Origin: Listeria grayi DSM 20601
Lineage (GTDB): Bacteria; Bacillota; Bacilli; Lactobacillales; Listeriaceae
Assembly (NCBI RefSeq): GCF_000148995.1
Contig: NZ_GL538352.1
Coordinates: 62,001 to 126,000 of the forward strand
DNA: 64,000 nucleotides
Reading direction: 5' to 3'
Both the position numbers and the translations under genes were made by a program. The notes beneath the pieces are model-generated. The model did not search any database, was not told the origin of the DNA, and worked only from the letters and a program-made list of their open reading frames with translations. Below are positions 36,458 through 47,918 of the stretch, piece by piece (position 1 is the stretch's first letter; each line of letters starts with the position of its first letter).

Positions 36458-36511
36458 TAGACAAATTTTAGCGGGAGGCGTATAATAAAATAAAGGTCAA
36501 AATAGGTCAAA
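36458..36511 (+). promoter_or_regulatory. clpB promoter with CtsR operator
   Basis: TAGACA (36458-36463), 17 bp, TATAAT (36481-36486), then the heptad repeat GGTCAAA-ATA-GGTCAAA at 36495-36511, overlapping the expected start of transcription. It matches the CtsR consensus RGTCAAANANRGTCAAA with one mismatch in the 3-bp spacer. CtsR control of clpB is established for Listeria. Confidence 0.88.
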
Positions 36512-36526
36512 GAAGAGGTGAAGACA

Positions 36527-39130
36527 TTGAATCCAAATCAATATACAGAACAAGTACAACAACTTATCGCCGATGCACAAGCGCTGGCAGTGGAATGGCA
36601 GCACCAAGAGATCGACAGCTATCATTTGTTTCATGAATTACTCGCTAATAGTGAATTTGCAGCTCGCGTGTACGAAGTCGCAGAAATCGACAAACAATTG
36701 TTGATGGAAACAGTGGATAACGGTTTAGCTGGTTTGCCAGTCATTACGGGAAGCAATGTTCAATACGGACAAGCTATGAGCCAAAGCCTTTATCAGCTTT
36801 TGACAGACGCTGGAAAAGTGGAAAAAGAACTGGAAGACAGCTATCTGTCGACCGAGCATTTGTTACTCGCTATCATGGAGCAGAAAAATCATCCGATAAC
36901 GGAAGCGATCCAAAAACAAAAATGCAGCAAAAAACAATTAAAAGAAGCAATTATGCAAATAAGAGGAGGGAAACGCGTGACCAGTCCAAACGCAGAAGAA
37001 ACATACGAAGCATTATTAAAATATGGACGCGATCTAATCGCAGAAGTCCGCAGCGGGAAGTTAGATCCAGTCATTGGCCGTGATGCCGAGATCCGCAATG
37101 TGATTCGGATATTATCTCGTAAAACAAAAAACAATCCGGTCCTCATCGGAGAACCAGGCGTTGGTAAAACGGCGATCATCGAGGGATTAGCGCAACGGAT
37201 CGTACGAAAAGACGTGCCGGAAGGATTAAAAGATAAAACCATCATTTCGTTAGACCTTGGTTCGCTGATCGCTGGGGCAAAATATCGCGGTGAGTTTGAA
37301 GAACGGTTAAAAGCGGTTTTGCAAGAGGTAAAACAAAGCGAAGGCCAAGTATTGCTGTTCATCGATGAGATCCACATGATCGTCGGCGCAGGAAAAACAG
37401 AGGGTGCAATGGACGCCGGCAACATGTTGAAACCAATGCTTGCAAGAGGTGAGCTACATTGTATCGGCGCGACGACATTAGATGAATATCGGCAGTACAT
37501 CGAAAAAGACGCAGCATTAGAAAGACGGTTCCAAAAAGTTACGGTCAATGAACCGACTTTAGAAGATACAGTCTCGATCCTGCGTGGTTTGAAAGAACGC
37601 TTCGAGATCCATCACGGTGTTAATATCCACGATAACGCCTTAGTAGCTGCGGCTCGCTTATCCGACCGTTATATTACGGATCGCTTTTTACCAGATAAAG
37701 CAATCGATCTGATCGATGAGGCCTGCGCAACGATCCGAGTAGAGATCGACTCGATGCCAAATGAACTCGACGAAGTAACGCGGCGTGTCATGCAGCTTGA
37801 AATCGAAGAAGCAGCTTTAAAAGAAGAAAGCGATCCTGCAAGTAGGAGAAGATTAGAACAACTGCAAAAAGAACTGGCTGATTACAAAGAAGCGGCTAAC
37901 CAAATGCAGTCCAAATGGGAAATCGAAAAAAATGAAATCAGCCAGATCCGCGAAAAACGGGAACAAATCGATATTTTGCGTCATCAATTAGAAGAAGCTG
38001 AAAATAACTATGATTTGACAAAAGCAGCCGAACTAAGGCATGGCAAGATTCCAGAAGCAGAAAAAGAACTAGCTGCTTTGGAAGCTGAAAACCGCGAAAA
38101 GAGCAAAACTGGCGATCGGCTCTTACAAGAAGAAGTGACTGAAAATGAAATTGCAGACATTATTGGCCGCTGGACGGGAATACCGGTTTCTAAATTGGTA
38201 GAAGGCGAACGCGAAAAACTGCTGAAACTTGGCGATCTGCTACATCAGCAAGTCATCGGCCAGGATCAAGCTGTTGAATTAGTCAGTAACGCCGTGCTTC
38301 GTGCCCGCGCCGGCATCAAAGATCCGAAACGTCCGATCGGCTCCTTCATTTTCCTCGGACCGACCGGCGTAGGGAAAACCGAACTTGCCAAAGCACTTGC
38401 TTTCAATATGTTTGATTCTGAAGAACATATGATCCGGATCGATATGTCCGAATATATGGAAAAACATTCTGTTTCCCGCTTAGTCGGAGCACCTCCAGGC
38501 TATGTCGGTTATGAAGAAGGCGGTCAACTCACGGAAGCTGTTCGACGCAATCCATATTCAATCGTTTTGCTGGACGAGATCGAAAAAGCGCATCCAGACG
38601 TTTTCAATATACTGTTGCAAGTCCTCGATGACGGTAGGATCACCGATTCGCAAGGCAGAATGGTCGACTTTAAAAATACCGTGATCATCATGACTTCCAA
38701 TATCGGCTCGACATTACTACTGGAAAGAACGAAAGACGGCGAAATTTCTCCAGAACTGGAAAAAGATATCCAGCAAGTATTGCAGGGTTCCTTCAAACCA
38801 GAATTTTTAAACCGTATCGATGATATTATCCTGTTCAAACCACTTACGATCGAAAATATGAAAGGCATTGTCGATAAACTGATCCACGAATTAGAAAGAC
38901 GACTTGCAGAACAAGAGATCCATTTAGAAATGAGCGAAGAAGCAAAGACATTTATTGCTTCAGAAGCCTATGATCCTGTTTATGGAGCAAGACCGCTGAA
39001 ACGCTACATCGTAAGACAGATCGAAACGCCGCTAGCACGAGATATCGTTGCCGGCAAGATCTTGCCACATTCGACTGTTACAATTGAACGGACAGAAGAA
39101 GGATTTCAATTTCATACCGAAAATAAATAA
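36527..39130 (+). CDS. clpB: Chaperone ATPase ClpB
   Basis: 867 residues. N domain 1-145, then AAA-1 with Walker [16 protein letters not shown] near 200 and Walker [15 protein letters not shown]. The M-domain coiled coil spans about 405-525. AAA-2 has Walker [16 protein letters not shown] near 605 and Walker [16 protein letters not shown]. It solubilises aggregated proteins with DnaK. I start it at TTG 36527 ([12 protein letters not shown]), since AGAGG is 8 nt upstream and this aligns with known ClpB N-termini; the in-frame GTG at 36518 overlaps the ribosome site. Confidence 0.97.
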   Translation: MNPNQYTEQVQQLIADAQALAVEWQHQEIDSYHLFHELLANSEFAARVYEVAEIDKQLLMETVDNGLAGLPVITGSNVQYGQAMSQSLYQLLTDAGKVEKELEDSYLSTEHLLLAIMEQKNHPITEAIQKQKCSKKQLKEAIMQIRGGKRVTSPNAEETYEALLKYGRDLIAEVRSGKLDPVIGRDAEIRNVIRILSRKTKNNPVLIGEPGVGKTAIIEGLAQRIVRKDVPEGLKDKTIISLDLGSLIAGAKYRGEFEERLKAVLQEVKQSEGQVLLFIDEIHMIVGAGKTEGAMDAGNMLKPMLARGELHCIGATTLDEYRQYIEKDAALERRFQKVTVNEPTLEDTVSILRGLKERFEIHHGVNIHDNALVAAARLSDRYITDRFLPDKAIDLIDEACATIRVEIDSMPNELDEVTRRVMQLEIEEAALKEESDPASRRRLEQLQKELADYKEAANQMQSKWEIEKNEISQIREKREQIDILRHQLEEAENNYDLTKAAELRHGKIPEAEKELAALEAENREKSKTGDRLLQEEVTENEIADIIGRWTGIPVSKLVEGEREKLLKLGDLLHQQVIGQDQAVELVSNAVLRARAGIKDPKRPIGSFIFLGPTGVGKTELAKALAFNMFDSEEHMIRIDMSEYMEKHSVSRLVGAPPGYVGYEEGGQLTEAVRRNPYSIVLLDEIEKAHPDVFNILLQVLDDGRITDSQGRMVDFKNTVIIMTSNIGSTLLLERTKDGEISPELEKDIQQVLQGSFKPEFLNRIDDIILFKPLTIENMKGIVDKLIHELERRLAEQEIHLEMSEEAKTFIASEAYDPVYGARPLKRYIVRQIETPLARDIVAGKILPHSTVTIERTEEGFQFHTENK

Positions 39131-39196
39131 GTTTTGAAAAACACAATATCGGGAACAATATAGGTAGCAAACAAACCAGAAAGGATGAAGTGAGCA

Positions 39197-39889
39197 ATGA
39201 AATTAGTATTGATCAGACACGGACAAAGCGAATGGAACAAATTGAATCTATTCACTGGCTGGCATGACGTCGATTTATCAGAAGAAGGCGTAGAAGAAGC
39301 TAAAACAGCAGGTAAATTAATCAAAGAGGCAGGATTGGAATTCGATGTAGCATTTACATCCGTTTTGACTCGTGCCATCAAGACCTTGAATTATGTATTG
39401 GAAGAAACAGATCAATCATGGCTGCCAGTGTATAAATCATGGCGCTTAAACGAACGTCATTATGGGGCTTTACAAGGCTTGAACAAACAAGAAACAGCAG
39501 ATAAATACGGTGCCGATCAAGTACAATTATGGCGTCGTAGCTATGATACGCTGCCACCGTTGTTGGAAGAAAGCGACGACCGTCATGCAAAACATGATCG
39601 CCGCTACCAGTTATTAGACACCCATGCGATTCCAGCTGGTGAAAATCTTAAAGTAACCCTAGAACGTGTTGTACCTTACTGGATGGATACCATTGCTCCT
39701 CAAATCAAAGAAGGCAAACGTGTAGTGATCGCTGCTCACGGGAACAGCCTTCGCGCATTAGTGAAATTCTTGGAAGATATCGACGACGACGCGATCATGG
39801 ATGTTGAGATTCCAACAGGCGTTCCGCTTGTGTATGAACTAGATGAAAACTTGAAACCTACGGATAAATATTATTTAGGCGATAAATAA
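39197..39889 (+). CDS. gpmA: 2,3-bisphosphoglycerate-dependent phosphoglycerate mutase
   Basis: 230 residues. Catalytic loop [20 protein letters not shown], with the phospho-histidine at residue 8, and the second histidine in [17 protein letters not shown] near 182. It interconverts 3- and 2-phosphoglycerate in glycolysis. RBS AAGGATGAAG precedes the ATG. It stands alone, followed by a strong terminator. Confidence 0.96.
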   Translation: MKLVLIRHGQSEWNKLNLFTGWHDVDLSEEGVEEAKTAGKLIKEAGLEFDVAFTSVLTRAIKTLNYVLEETDQSWLPVYKSWRLNERHYGALQGLNKQETADKYGADQVQLWRRSYDTLPPLLEESDDRHAKHDRRYQLLDTHAIPAGENLKVTLERVVPYWMDTIAPQIKEGKRVVIAAHGNSLRALVKFLEDIDDDAIMDVEIPTGVPLVYELDENLKPTDKYYLGDK

Positions 39890-39941
39890 AAAGCGTATAA
39901 ACGTACTTCTTCTCTTAACAAGAGGAAACAATAAAAATAGA

Positions 39942-39988
39942 ATCACTTGAAAGCCAAGTTTAACAGTAGGCTTTCAAGTGATTTTTTT
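39942..39988 (+). terminator. Terminator after gpmA
   Basis: ATCACTTGAAAGCC/GGCTTTCAAGTGAT, a 14-bp perfect stem with a 13-nt loop and seven T residues. Its core CTTGAAAGC also occurs in the opposite terminator at 40213-40256. Confidence 0.9.
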
Positions 39989-40021
39989 GTTTGAAATATA
40001 ATAAGCGTGTAATAGGGAAAC

Positions 40022-40229
40022 CTCGCTTCACTTATGCTGAAAGACTTGAAGAATCATTGGTAAAGCGCGTGGAATCGATCCGAAAATAGAGAAGAAAGCC
40101 AACGCCGTTTATGCAGTCGCCGTTTCCGACGCAAAGGACAAAGCGATGATTACCTGGTTTATAGAAAAAATGGAGTAGTCGTCAAGGAAGCAGGATTTGA
40201 CCATAAACCAAAACAAAAAACCGCTTGAA
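40022..40229 (+). pseudogene. Decayed gene remnant between gpmA and fabH
   Basis: Plus-strand frames carry protein-like pieces broken by frameshifts: PRFTYAERLEESLVKRVESI in one frame, overlapped by IIGKARGIDPKIEKKANAV then YAVAVSDAKDKAMITWFIEK in another, and finally VVVKEAGFDHKPKQKTA in a third. Joining the last two needs one extra A in a homopolymer near 40170. No start codon with a ribosome site is seen. The family is not recognised. Confidence 0.4.
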
Positions 40230-40256
40230 AGCCTATTTCTCAATAGCTTTCAAGCG
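40213..40256 (-). terminator. Terminator after the DUF2929-like gene
   Basis: CGCTTGAAAGC (40222-40232) pairs with GCTTTCAAGCG (40246-40256); on the minus strand it is followed by a U-rich stretch. Confidence 0.8.
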
Positions 40257-40264
40257 ATTCTCTC

Positions 40265-40453
40265 TTACTTAAAATCGTAAGTTTCATTATCTTTCGGCAT
40301 CACGAGGGTTAGAACGATTACCAGCACAGAAACCGCAACGGTAATAATCAAGCCTCTTGAAAAGCTGAATGGTACGCTAAGCATTGAAGAAAGAACGAAT
40401 TCTGCCATCAATGAAAGTAAAAATACCCAAAAGATTGTTACTATATAACGCAT
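40265..40453 (-). CDS. Small two-helix membrane protein (62 aa, DUF2929-like)
   Basis: MRYIVTIFWVFLLSLMAEFV followed by a second helix (GLIITVAVSVLVIVLTLVM) and a short charged tail. The ATG at 40451-40453 has GAGGTGG upstream. Small proteins of this kind (DUF2929) precede fabH in Bacillales, on the opposite strand here. Function is unknown. Confidence 0.65.
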   Translation of the reverse strand: MRYIVTIFWVFLLSLMAEFVLSSMLSVPFSFSRGLIITVAVSVLVIVLTLVMPKDNETYDFK

Positions 40454-40543
40454 GCAACCACCTCGTTTCTCTCCATTACATTTTACCACAAATTTGGTAT
40501 TGCGCAATCTTTTCCCAAAAATCTTATCGCAGAATATAATCCA

Positions 40544-40587
40544 TTGACAAATACGTGTTTTCTGCTAAAATTAGTACCAGGTCATAA
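40544..40587 (+). promoter_or_regulatory. fabH promoter with FapR operator
   Basis: TTGACA (40544-40549), 16 bp, TAAAAT (40566-40571). TTAGTACCAGGTCATAA at 40571-40587 resembles the FapR operator (TTAGTACC plus an imperfect inverted half), overlapping the start of transcription. FapR represses fatty-acid genes until malonyl-CoA binds it. Confidence 0.7.
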
Positions 40588-40644
40588 AAACTACTGATTC
40601 TTTTTTGATTTGGAAAGTAGAAGAATCATTTTGGAGGATATCGA

Positions 40645-41583
40645 ATGAACGCAGGTATTTTGGGTTTAGGAAAATACATCCCTGAACGTATCTTAACAAA
40701 CTTTGATTTAGAAAAAATGGTAGATACAAATGACGAGTGGATCAGAACTCGTACTGGTATAGAAGAAAGACGCATTGCGCGTGATGATGAATATACACAT
40801 GATATGGCTTATGAAGCTGGAAAAAAAGCAATTGAAAATGCAGGTTTGACTCCAGACGACATCGACTTGATCATTGTGGCTACAGTAACACAAGAAGCCA
40901 CTTTTCCATCAGTCGCAAATATTATCCAAGATCGCTTAGGTGCTTCTAAGGCAGCCGGCATGGATATGGAAGCGGCGTGCTCCGGTTTTACTTTCGGAAT
41001 GGTGACAGCTGCGCAATTTATCCAAACGGGTGCTTACAAAAATGTATTGATCGTTGGTGCAGATAAATTGTCGAAGATCACAAACTGGGAAGATCGTTCC
41101 ACTGCCGTATTATTCGGTGATGGTGCTGGTGCAGTCGTCATGGGACCAGTTTCGGACGGACGTGGTTTATTGTCGTTCGATTTAGGTTCAGACGGTTCCG
41201 GTGGTAAGTATTTAAACCTTGACGAAAACAAACATTTGGCAATGAACGGAAGAGAAGTATTCCGCTTCGCTGTTCGCCAAATGGGAGAAGCAGCAGTACG
41301 CGTGATGGAAAAAGCAAAATTATCGCAAGACGAGATCGACTTACTGATCCCGCATCAAGCAAACATCCGCATCATGGAAGCAAGCCGTGAACGCTTAGGT
41401 TTGCCAGAAGAGAAATTAATGAAAACTGTTCATAAATACGGCAACACTTCTTCTTCTTCCATCGCACTAGCACTAGTAGACGCAGTTGAAGAAGGCAGAG
41501 TAAAAGATGACGATGCGCTTCTTTTAGTCGGATTCGGTGCTGGCCTGACTTGGGGCGCATTAGTTCTTCGCTACGGTAAATAA
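40645..41583 (+). CDS. fabH: 3-oxoacyl-ACP synthase III (KAS III)
   Basis: 312 residues. The catalytic triad is C112 in [12 protein letters not shown]237 in PHQANIRI and N267 in KYGNTSSSS. It starts fatty-acid chains by condensing an acyl-CoA with malonyl-ACP; Listeria-type enzymes prefer branched primers. The N-terminal [16 protein letters not shown] is typical. RBS GGAGG precedes the ATG. fabF follows after 199 bp that contain a hairpin. Confidence 0.97.
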   Translation: MNAGILGLGKYIPERILTNFDLEKMVDTNDEWIRTRTGIEERRIARDDEYTHDMAYEAGKKAIENAGLTPDDIDLIIVATVTQEATFPSVANIIQDRLGASKAAGMDMEAACSGFTFGMVTAAQFIQTGAYKNVLIVGADKLSKITNWEDRSTAVLFGDGAGAVVMGPVSDGRGLLSFDLGSDGSGGKYLNLDENKHLAMNGREVFRFAVRQMGEAAVRVMEKAKLSQDEIDLLIPHQANIRIMEASRERLGLPEEKLMKTVHKYGNTSSSSIALALVDAVEEGRVKDDDALLLVGFGAGLTWGALVLRYGK

Positions 41584-41597
41584 GACTAAGTAAACTC

Positions 41598-41645
41598 GAA
41601 GTATGTCTTAACGTTTAAATAATCAGTTAAGACATGCTTCTTTAA
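41598..41645 (+). terminator. Hairpin between fabH and fabF
   Basis: GAAGTATGTCTTAAC/GTTAAGACATGCTTC, a 15-bp stem with one mismatch, followed by TTTAATT. It may partly terminate or set the fabH:fabF ratio. The remaining 135 bp before fabF are AT-rich and may hold a second promoter; nothing else is clear. Confidence 0.65.
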
Positions 41646-41782
41646 TTATGTTATAATAGCCTAGACTTTATTTTATTATCTTTTATTGCACTACTATTTT
41701 TTAAGTCTATTTGAGAAATAACTCCTATCAAAAGGTAGAAGTTGTTTTTCTGTGATTTCATTCATTATAAGGAGATGAGCAA

Positions 41783-43024
41783 ATGGAAAAGAGAAGAGTT
41801 GTCGTTACTGGTATCGGTGCCGTAACACCACTAGGCAATGACGCAGAAACGTCTTGGAAAAATGCCCTGGCTGGTAAAAATGGAGTGTCCGATCTTACAC
41901 GTTTGAACCCAGAAGATTTTTCTGTGAAAATCGCTGCGGAATTAAAAGATTTTGATGTAGAAAAATTCATCGAAAAGAAAGAAGCACGTAAAATGGACCG
42001 CTTCACGCATTATGCAGTTGCAAGTGCAGACATGGCGATCCAAGACGCGAAATTAGAGATCAATGATGATAATGCAGCCCGTGTAGGTGTATGGATCGGT
42101 TCTGGTATTGGCGGAATGGAAACCTTTGAAACGCAATACGATACATTTATCAATCGCGGCGCACGACGTGTTAGTCCTTTCTTTGTACCAATGATGATTC
42201 CAGATATGGCTTCTGGACAAGTTTCGATTCGTTTTGGTGCAAAAGGGATCAATTCAACAACGGTAACTGCCTGTGCAACAGGAACGAATTCGATCGGAGA
42301 TGCTTTCAAAGTTATCCAGCGCGGTGATGCAGATGCAATGATCACGGGTGGAGCAGAGGCACCGATCACCAAAATGTCGTTAGCCGGCTTTACAGCAAAT
42401 AAAGCATTATCACTTAATCCTGATCCCGAAACAGCTTGTCGCCCGTTCGATAAAAACCGTGACGGCTTTATCATTGGTGAAGGTGCGGGTATCGTTATTC
42501 TGGAAGAATACGAACATGCAAAAGCACGCGGCGCGAAAATCTATGCAGAAATCGTTGGTTACGGAGCAACAGGCGATGCTTATCACATCACTGCACCTGC
42601 ACCAAACGGTGAGGGAGCTGCAAGAGCCATGAAAGCAGCATTAGAAGATGCAGAAGTGGCGATCGGCGATGTAGATTACATCAATGCGCACGGAACAAGC
42701 ACACCTTACAATGATGAATACGAAACACAAGCCATCAAATCTGTTTTCCAAGAACAAGCAAGTTCTTTGGCAATCAGTTCCACAAAATCCATGACCGGAC
42801 ATACATTAGGGGCTTCCGGCGGTATCGAAGCGATTTTTGCTGTTCTGACGATCCGAGATCAAAAAATCGCACCAACGATCCACTTACAAGAAGCGGATCC
42901 AGCTTGCGACTTGGACTATGTGCCGAATGAAGCTCGTGAAAGAGAAGTAAAAGTTGCTTTATCCAATTCTTTTGGTTTTGGCGGACATAACGCAACGCTT
43001 GTATTCAAAGCAATCGAAGACTGA
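41783..43024 (+). CDS. fabF: 3-oxoacyl-ACP synthase II (KAS II)
   Basis: 413 residues. The nucleophile is C164 in [11 protein letters not shown]; the two histidines are in [12 protein letters not shown] and [15 protein letters not shown]. It elongates acyl chains with malonyl-ACP and controls the temperature-dependent fatty-acid profile. RBS AAGGAGATG lies just before the ATG. It ends at a strong terminator. Confidence 0.97.
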   Translation: MEKRRVVVTGIGAVTPLGNDAETSWKNALAGKNGVSDLTRLNPEDFSVKIAAELKDFDVEKFIEKKEARKMDRFTHYAVASADMAIQDAKLEINDDNAARVGVWIGSGIGGMETFETQYDTFINRGARRVSPFFVPMMIPDMASGQVSIRFGAKGINSTTVTACATGTNSIGDAFKVIQRGDADAMITGGAEAPITKMSLAGFTANKALSLNPDPETACRPFDKNRDGFIIGEGAGIVILEEYEHAKARGAKIYAEIVGYGATGDAYHITAPAPNGEGAARAMKAALEDAEVAIGDVDYINAHGTSTPYNDEYETQAIKSVFQEQASSLAISSTKSMTGHTLGASGGIEAIFAVLTIRDQKIAPTIHLQEADPACDLDYVPNEAREREVKVALSNSFGFGGHNATLVFKAIED

Positions 43025-43035
43025 GTATAACAATG

Positions 43036-43070
43036 ATCCAGAAAGAATTTTTCTTTCTGGATATTTTTTT
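43036..43070 (+). terminator. Terminator after fabF
   Basis: ATCCAGAAAG/CTTTCTGGAT stem followed by a T-run. Confidence 0.88.
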
Positions 43071-43081
43071 GAGCAAAAGAG

Positions 43082-43123
43082 TTGCTATTTTATTTAAATG
43101 GTGTAAAATCTAATTGTGCACAA
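43082..43123 (+). promoter_or_regulatory. ohrR promoter with OhrR-type operator
   Basis: TTGCTA (43082-43087), 16 bp, TAAAAT (43104-43109), then the palindrome TTGTGCACAA at 43114-43123 within AATTGTGCACAACTTT. It overlaps the expected +1 and resembles OhrR sites (AATTGTA-type half sites). Confidence 0.55.
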
Positions 43124-43144
43124 CTTTAAAAGGAGGAAATGAAC

Positions 43145-43597
43145 ATGTCTACTAGCAATCGACTACTAGAGGATCAATTATGTTTTGCTCTTTATTCTGC
43201 GTCTAGGGCATTCACGAAGCTGTACCGCGAGCCGCTGAAAAAATTCCAGCTTACCTACCCGCAATATATTGCGCTATTGGCACTTTGGGAAGAAGACGGT
43301 CTATCCGTATCGACACTTGGGGATAAACTAAACTTGGATAGCGGGACATTAACGCCAATGTTAAAACGCATGGAGAGTCAGGGACTATTAGATCGTCTTC
43401 GGAGCTCAGAAGATGAACGTCACGTGACGATCCATTTAACAGACAAAGCAAAAAAGATTCGCCCAGAAGTACTTCGAGAGGTAGAAGGCTGTTTAGATCG
43501 TCTGGATTTCCTTGGCGATGATTATAATCATTTGCTAAAGGGTATAAAGGATATAACGAATCAATTGGAGGGAATTAGTAATGAAAAAACTTTATGA
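43145..43597 (+). CDS. ohrR: MarR-family organic peroxide sensor OhrR
   Basis: 150 residues. The redox cysteine is in LEDQLCFALYSASRAFTKLY, the conserved OhrR position near residue 15. The winged helix is YPQYIALLALWEEDGLSVSTLGDKLNLDSGTLTPMLKRME with the wing SSEDERHVTIHLT. Oxidation of the cysteine by organic hydroperoxides releases DNA. It starts at the second ATG (43145), 8 nt after AGGAGG. Its end overlaps ohr by 17 nt. Confidence 0.92.
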   Translation: MSTSNRLLEDQLCFALYSASRAFTKLYREPLKKFQLTYPQYIALLALWEEDGLSVSTLGDKLNLDSGTLTPMLKRMESQGLLDRLRSSEDERHVTIHLTDKAKKIRPEVLREVEGCLDRLDFLGDDYNHLLKGIKDITNQLEGISNEKTL

Positions 43598-43997
43598 AAC
43601 AACTGTCATCAATACCGGAGGAAGAAGCGGAGAAGTACATTCTCCAGATAACATTTTCCAATATGACGTCGTAGCACCGAAAGAATTAGGCGGAGAAGGC
43701 GGCAGTGGTACTAACCCAGAACAATTATTTGCAGCAGGATATGGCGCATGTTTCAACAGTGCGTTAGAACTTGTTTTAAGTAAAGAAAAAATCAACGCGA
43801 AAAGTCAAATCGAAGCAACAGTCTCTTTATACGAAGATCCAGAAGATAAAGGCTTCAAACTAGGCGTTGTCTTAGAAGGACACATTGAAGGTGTAGATAA
43901 AGACAAAGCAGAAGAATTGATCAAAAAAGCACACGAAGTATGCCCATACTCTAAAGCAACACGCGGTAACATCGATGTTGAATTGAAAATCAACTAA
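43581..43997 (+). CDS. ohr: Organic hydroperoxide resistance protein Ohr
   Basis: 138 residues, OsmC/Ohr fold. The two reactive cysteines are in FAAGYGACFNSALEL and HEVCPYSKATRGNIDVEL. Ohr reduces fatty-acid and organic hydroperoxides using lipoyl thiols. It begins inside the end of ohrR, which represses it. The N-terminal KKLYETTVINTGGRSGEVHS is the Ohr subclass signature. Confidence 0.95.
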   Translation: MKKLYETTVINTGGRSGEVHSPDNIFQYDVVAPKELGGEGGSGTNPEQLFAAGYGACFNSALELVLSKEKINAKSQIEATVSLYEDPEDKGFKLGVVLEGHIEGVDKDKAEELIKKAHEVCPYSKATRGNIDVELKIN

Positions 43998-44014
43998 GCG
44001 ATAATATAACAAAG

Positions 44015-44045
44015 AAAAAGCTCTCCGTTTTAAGGAGAGCTTTTT

Positions 44046-44048
<3 letters not shown>
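44015..44048. terminator. Bidirectional terminator between ohr and trpS
   Basis: AAAGCTCTCC/GGAGAGCTTT with 7-nt loop and T/A runs on both sides, between convergent genes. Confidence 0.88.
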
Positions 44049-45342
<1,294 letters not shown>

Positions 45343-45364
45343 ATCCATATATATTTTCAATTCT

Positions 45365-45393
45365 ATTTTACCAACAGCTGATTGCACTGTCAA
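45365..45393 (-). promoter_or_regulatory. SigA promoter of the trpS leader
   Basis: Minus strand TTGACA (45393-45388), 17-bp spacer, TAAAAT (45370-45365), about 20 bp upstream of the T-box. Its -35 overlaps nothing but touches the end of the upstream membrane gene. Confidence 0.82.
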
Positions 45394-45394
45394 C

Positions 45395-45739
45395 TTACAG
45401 AAGCGCCGTAATAAAGCTGCTAAGCGTCACGATCGCAGCACTGATCATCAAATTAGCAAATCGTAGCGAGACAAGCTCTGAAAGCATCATGGAAGCATAG
45501 CGATCGTCTTCATCCTCACCACGCACTTTTCGGAGCATCCCACGGAAACTGTGGTGTACCCGGTCGAAAAAGCCAGTCTGCATGATATAGACGAGAAGTG
45601 TAATAAGAAATAAAGCGAACCCTACCAGAAAAGCAATATTGCTATAAGCCCTGAATGAAAGTGCAGTTTCTTTCCATATGATCAATAGAAAAATAATTAT
45701 TTCCTGTATTCCTGTATATAATAAGATCCGTTTTACCAC
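45395..45739 (-). CDS. Membrane protein, DUF3899-like (114 aa)
   Basis: Three hydrophobic segments: about residues 5-22, 36-56 and 92-112. Between them lies a charged loop HHSFRGMLRKVRGEDEDDRYASMMLSELVS. I prefer the GTG at 45737-45739 as start because GAGGTG is 6 nt upstream. The size and layout match small DUF3899-type proteins that lie next to trpS in Listeria. Function unknown. Confidence 0.65.
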   Translation of the reverse strand: MVKRILLYTGIQEIIIFLLIIWKETALSFRAYSNIAFLVGFALFLITLLVYIMQTGFFDRVHHSFRGMLRKVRGEDEDDRYASMMLSELVSLRFANLMISAAIVTLSSFITALL

Positions 45740-45990
45740 AAAAGTCACCTCAATCAAATTTTAGCACAGCTTCGCCGAAAAAATAAGTAAAATAATTTTA
45801 TTTAAAAAAGTGAGGTAATATCAACGATTACAGAGTTTTCTAAAAAAATATCGTATTTTTTTTGTAAAATGATATAGACAACACTGGAAAAAAAGTATAT
45901 AAATATAAATAACCTTTATTTTTAAGGTAGTTGCCATTTTATTCTAATGAAATGAATTTGATTTCTGAAATATAGCGACAATGTGTTTCT

Positions 45991-46005
45991 CTTTTTCAGA
46001 AAATT
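45991..46005 (+). promoter_or_regulatory. Candidate CodY box upstream of oppA
   Basis: CTTTTTCAGAAAATT matches 13 of 15 positions of the CodY consensus AATTTTCWGAAAATT. It lies about 165 bp upstream of the opp promoter. CodY represses peptide uptake genes when branched amino acids are plentiful. Confidence 0.55.
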
Positions 46006-46133
46006 TAATTAGAATAGTGTGAAAACAGATAAAGCGCATGGAAGCCATTTCTGTGCGATCAAAGTTTTCTTAATATTTCAGTTTTTTGGAAATATTATAA
46101 TAAATTGTATCTTTTCACACTTTTTTAATTTAC

Positions 46134-46175
46134 TTGTAAATTTAATTTACAAAAATTTAATTCTTAGAGTATAAT
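46134..46175 (+). promoter_or_regulatory. opp promoter with overlapping palindrome
   Basis: TTACAA (46147-46152), 17 bp, TATAAT (46170-46175). The 19-bp dyad TTGTAAATTTAATTTACAA (46134-46152) has perfect 8-bp arms and covers the -35. A repressor site is likely. The rest of the 465-bp region is very AT-rich, with another inverted repeat AATATTTC/GAAATATT-like around 46071-46096. Confidence 0.65.
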
Positions 46176-46223
46176 AGTAAACGAATTAATTTTTCGGAAA
46201 AATACAAAAGGGAGGTTCACTAA

Positions 46224-47891
46224 GTGAAAAAATCTAAATTATTTTTAACACTTGGATTTACACTTTTACTAAGCTTAGTCTTAGTAGCATGCGGAGGCGG
46301 CAAAGATTCCAGCTCCGGTTCGAAAGGCTCAGGTAACGCATCTGGAGAACAAGTTCTAAACTTGTCAGAATCAGCACTTATTCCATCTGCTGACAGCACA
46401 AAATCAGATGACCAAGTTGGTCTGAACGTACTTAACCAAACAAACGAAGGTTTGTATGCATTAGATAAAGATGGTGTTCCTGCCATTGCTGGTGCTGCAG
46501 AAGAACCTAAAGTAAGCTCTGACAAAAAAGTCCTTACTTTTAAACTTCGCGACGAAAAATGGTCTAACGGAGATCCAGTAACTGCAAAAGATTATGTATT
46601 TGCTTGGCAACGTGCTGTTGATCCTAAAACAGCTGCAACATATTCTTACCTATTCTCAGCTATCAAAAATGGCGATGAGATCGTAGCAGGTAAGAAAAAA
46701 CCTGCTGAATTGGGTATTAAAGCAGTAGATGATAAGACTCTAGAAATCACACTTGCAAAACCATCTTCTTACATCAACTCTTTACTAGCTTTCCCAACAT
46801 TCTTCCCACTTAACGAAAAATTCGTTAAAGAAAAAGGCGACAAATACGCTTCAAGCAGCGATAACTTGTTAGCAAACGGTCCTTTCGTATTGAAAGACTG
46901 GACTGGTACAAATAAAAAATGGACTTACGTGAAAAACGATAAGTACTGGGATAAAGACAAAGTTAAATTGAAACAAATCAATGTACAAGTTGTTCAAGAT
47001 GCTAATACTGGCGTTAACTTGTATAAAACAGGCAAAATCGATCGTACAGTTTTAAGCGCAGACTATGCAGCTCAAAACAAAAACGATAAAGATTACACAA
47101 CTGTTCAAGATTCATCTACTTTCTACATCAAATTCAACCAAAAACGTGATGGCAAATCAACACCGCTTGCTAACAAAAACATCCGTAAAGCAATCGCGCT
47201 TTCACTTAATAAACAATCTTATGCTGACACAGTACTACAAAATGGTAGTATCCCAGCAAACAACTTAGTACCTACTAAATTTGCTTTTGATCCAAAAACA
47301 AAAGAAGACTTCACGAAACAATCTGGTAAACACTTAGAATACAACGCGAAAGAAGCTAAAAAAGCTTGGGATGCTGGTTTGAAAGAACTAGGAACTAAAA
47401 ACCTTTCGCTTGAATTCACAAGTGATGATACTGAGAATGCGAAAAAATCTTCTGAGTTTATCCAAGACCAATTGGAAAGCAACTTGAAAGGTCTTACTGT
47501 TAAACTAAGAAACGTTCCATTCAAAGTTCGTTTGCAAGATGACCAAAAACAAAATTATGATATCTCTATGAGTGGTTGGGGACCTGACTATCAAGATCCA
47601 TCTACTTTCTTAGATCTATTTGTAAGTGGCGGTTCGCAAAACAGAATGGATTATTCCGATTCTAAATACGACAAGTTGATCAAAGATGCTGACAACAAAT
47701 ATGCTGGCGATGCAAGCAAACGTTGGGACTTAATGGTTAAAGCTGAAAAAGTTCTATTAACTGACGACGTAGCGATTGCACCTTTATATCAACGTGCTAA
47801 TGCTTACCTACAAAAAGATTACATCAAAAACTTACAAAAGAATCCATTCGGACCTGATTACACATACAAAGAAACTTATATTTCTAAATAA
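46224..47891 (+). CDS. oppA: Oligopeptide ABC transporter substrate-binding lipoprotein
   Basis: 555 residues. The signal peptide ends in the lipobox LVAC with C23 as lipid anchor, followed by a Gly/Ser-rich linker. Family-5 binding-protein blocks include FKLRDEKWSNGDPVTAKDYVFAWQRAVDP near 108-136 and a late ISMSGWGPDYQDPSTFLDLF. It captures peptides outside the membrane for OppBCDF. The start is GTG with GGGAGG upstream. Codon use is strongly biased as in highly expressed genes. Confidence 0.96.
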   Translation: MKKSKLFLTLGFTLLLSLVLVACGGGKDSSSGSKGSGNASGEQVLNLSESALIPSADSTKSDDQVGLNVLNQTNEGLYALDKDGVPAIAGAAEEPKVSSDKKVLTFKLRDEKWSNGDPVTAKDYVFAWQRAVDPKTAATYSYLFSAIKNGDEIVAGKKKPAELGIKAVDDKTLEITLAKPSSYINSLLAFPTFFPLNEKFVKEKGDKYASSSDNLLANGPFVLKDWTGTNKKWTYVKNDKYWDKDKVKLKQINVQVVQDANTGVNLYKTGKIDRTVLSADYAAQNKNDKDYTTVQDSSTFYIKFNQKRDGKSTPLANKNIRKAIALSLNKQSYADTVLQNGSIPANNLVPTKFAFDPKTKEDFTKQSGKHLEYNAKEAKKAWDAGLKELGTKNLSLEFTSDDTENAKKSSEFIQDQLESNLKGLTVKLRNVPFKVRLQDDQKQNYDISMSGWGPDYQDPSTFLDLFVSGGSQNRMDYSDSKYDKLIKDADNKYAGDASKRWDLMVKAEKVLLTDDVAIAPLYQRANAYLQKDYIKNLQKNPFGPDYTYKETYISK

Positions 47892-47918
47892 AACTGCTTA
47901 TAAGAATTTTGTTTGATG

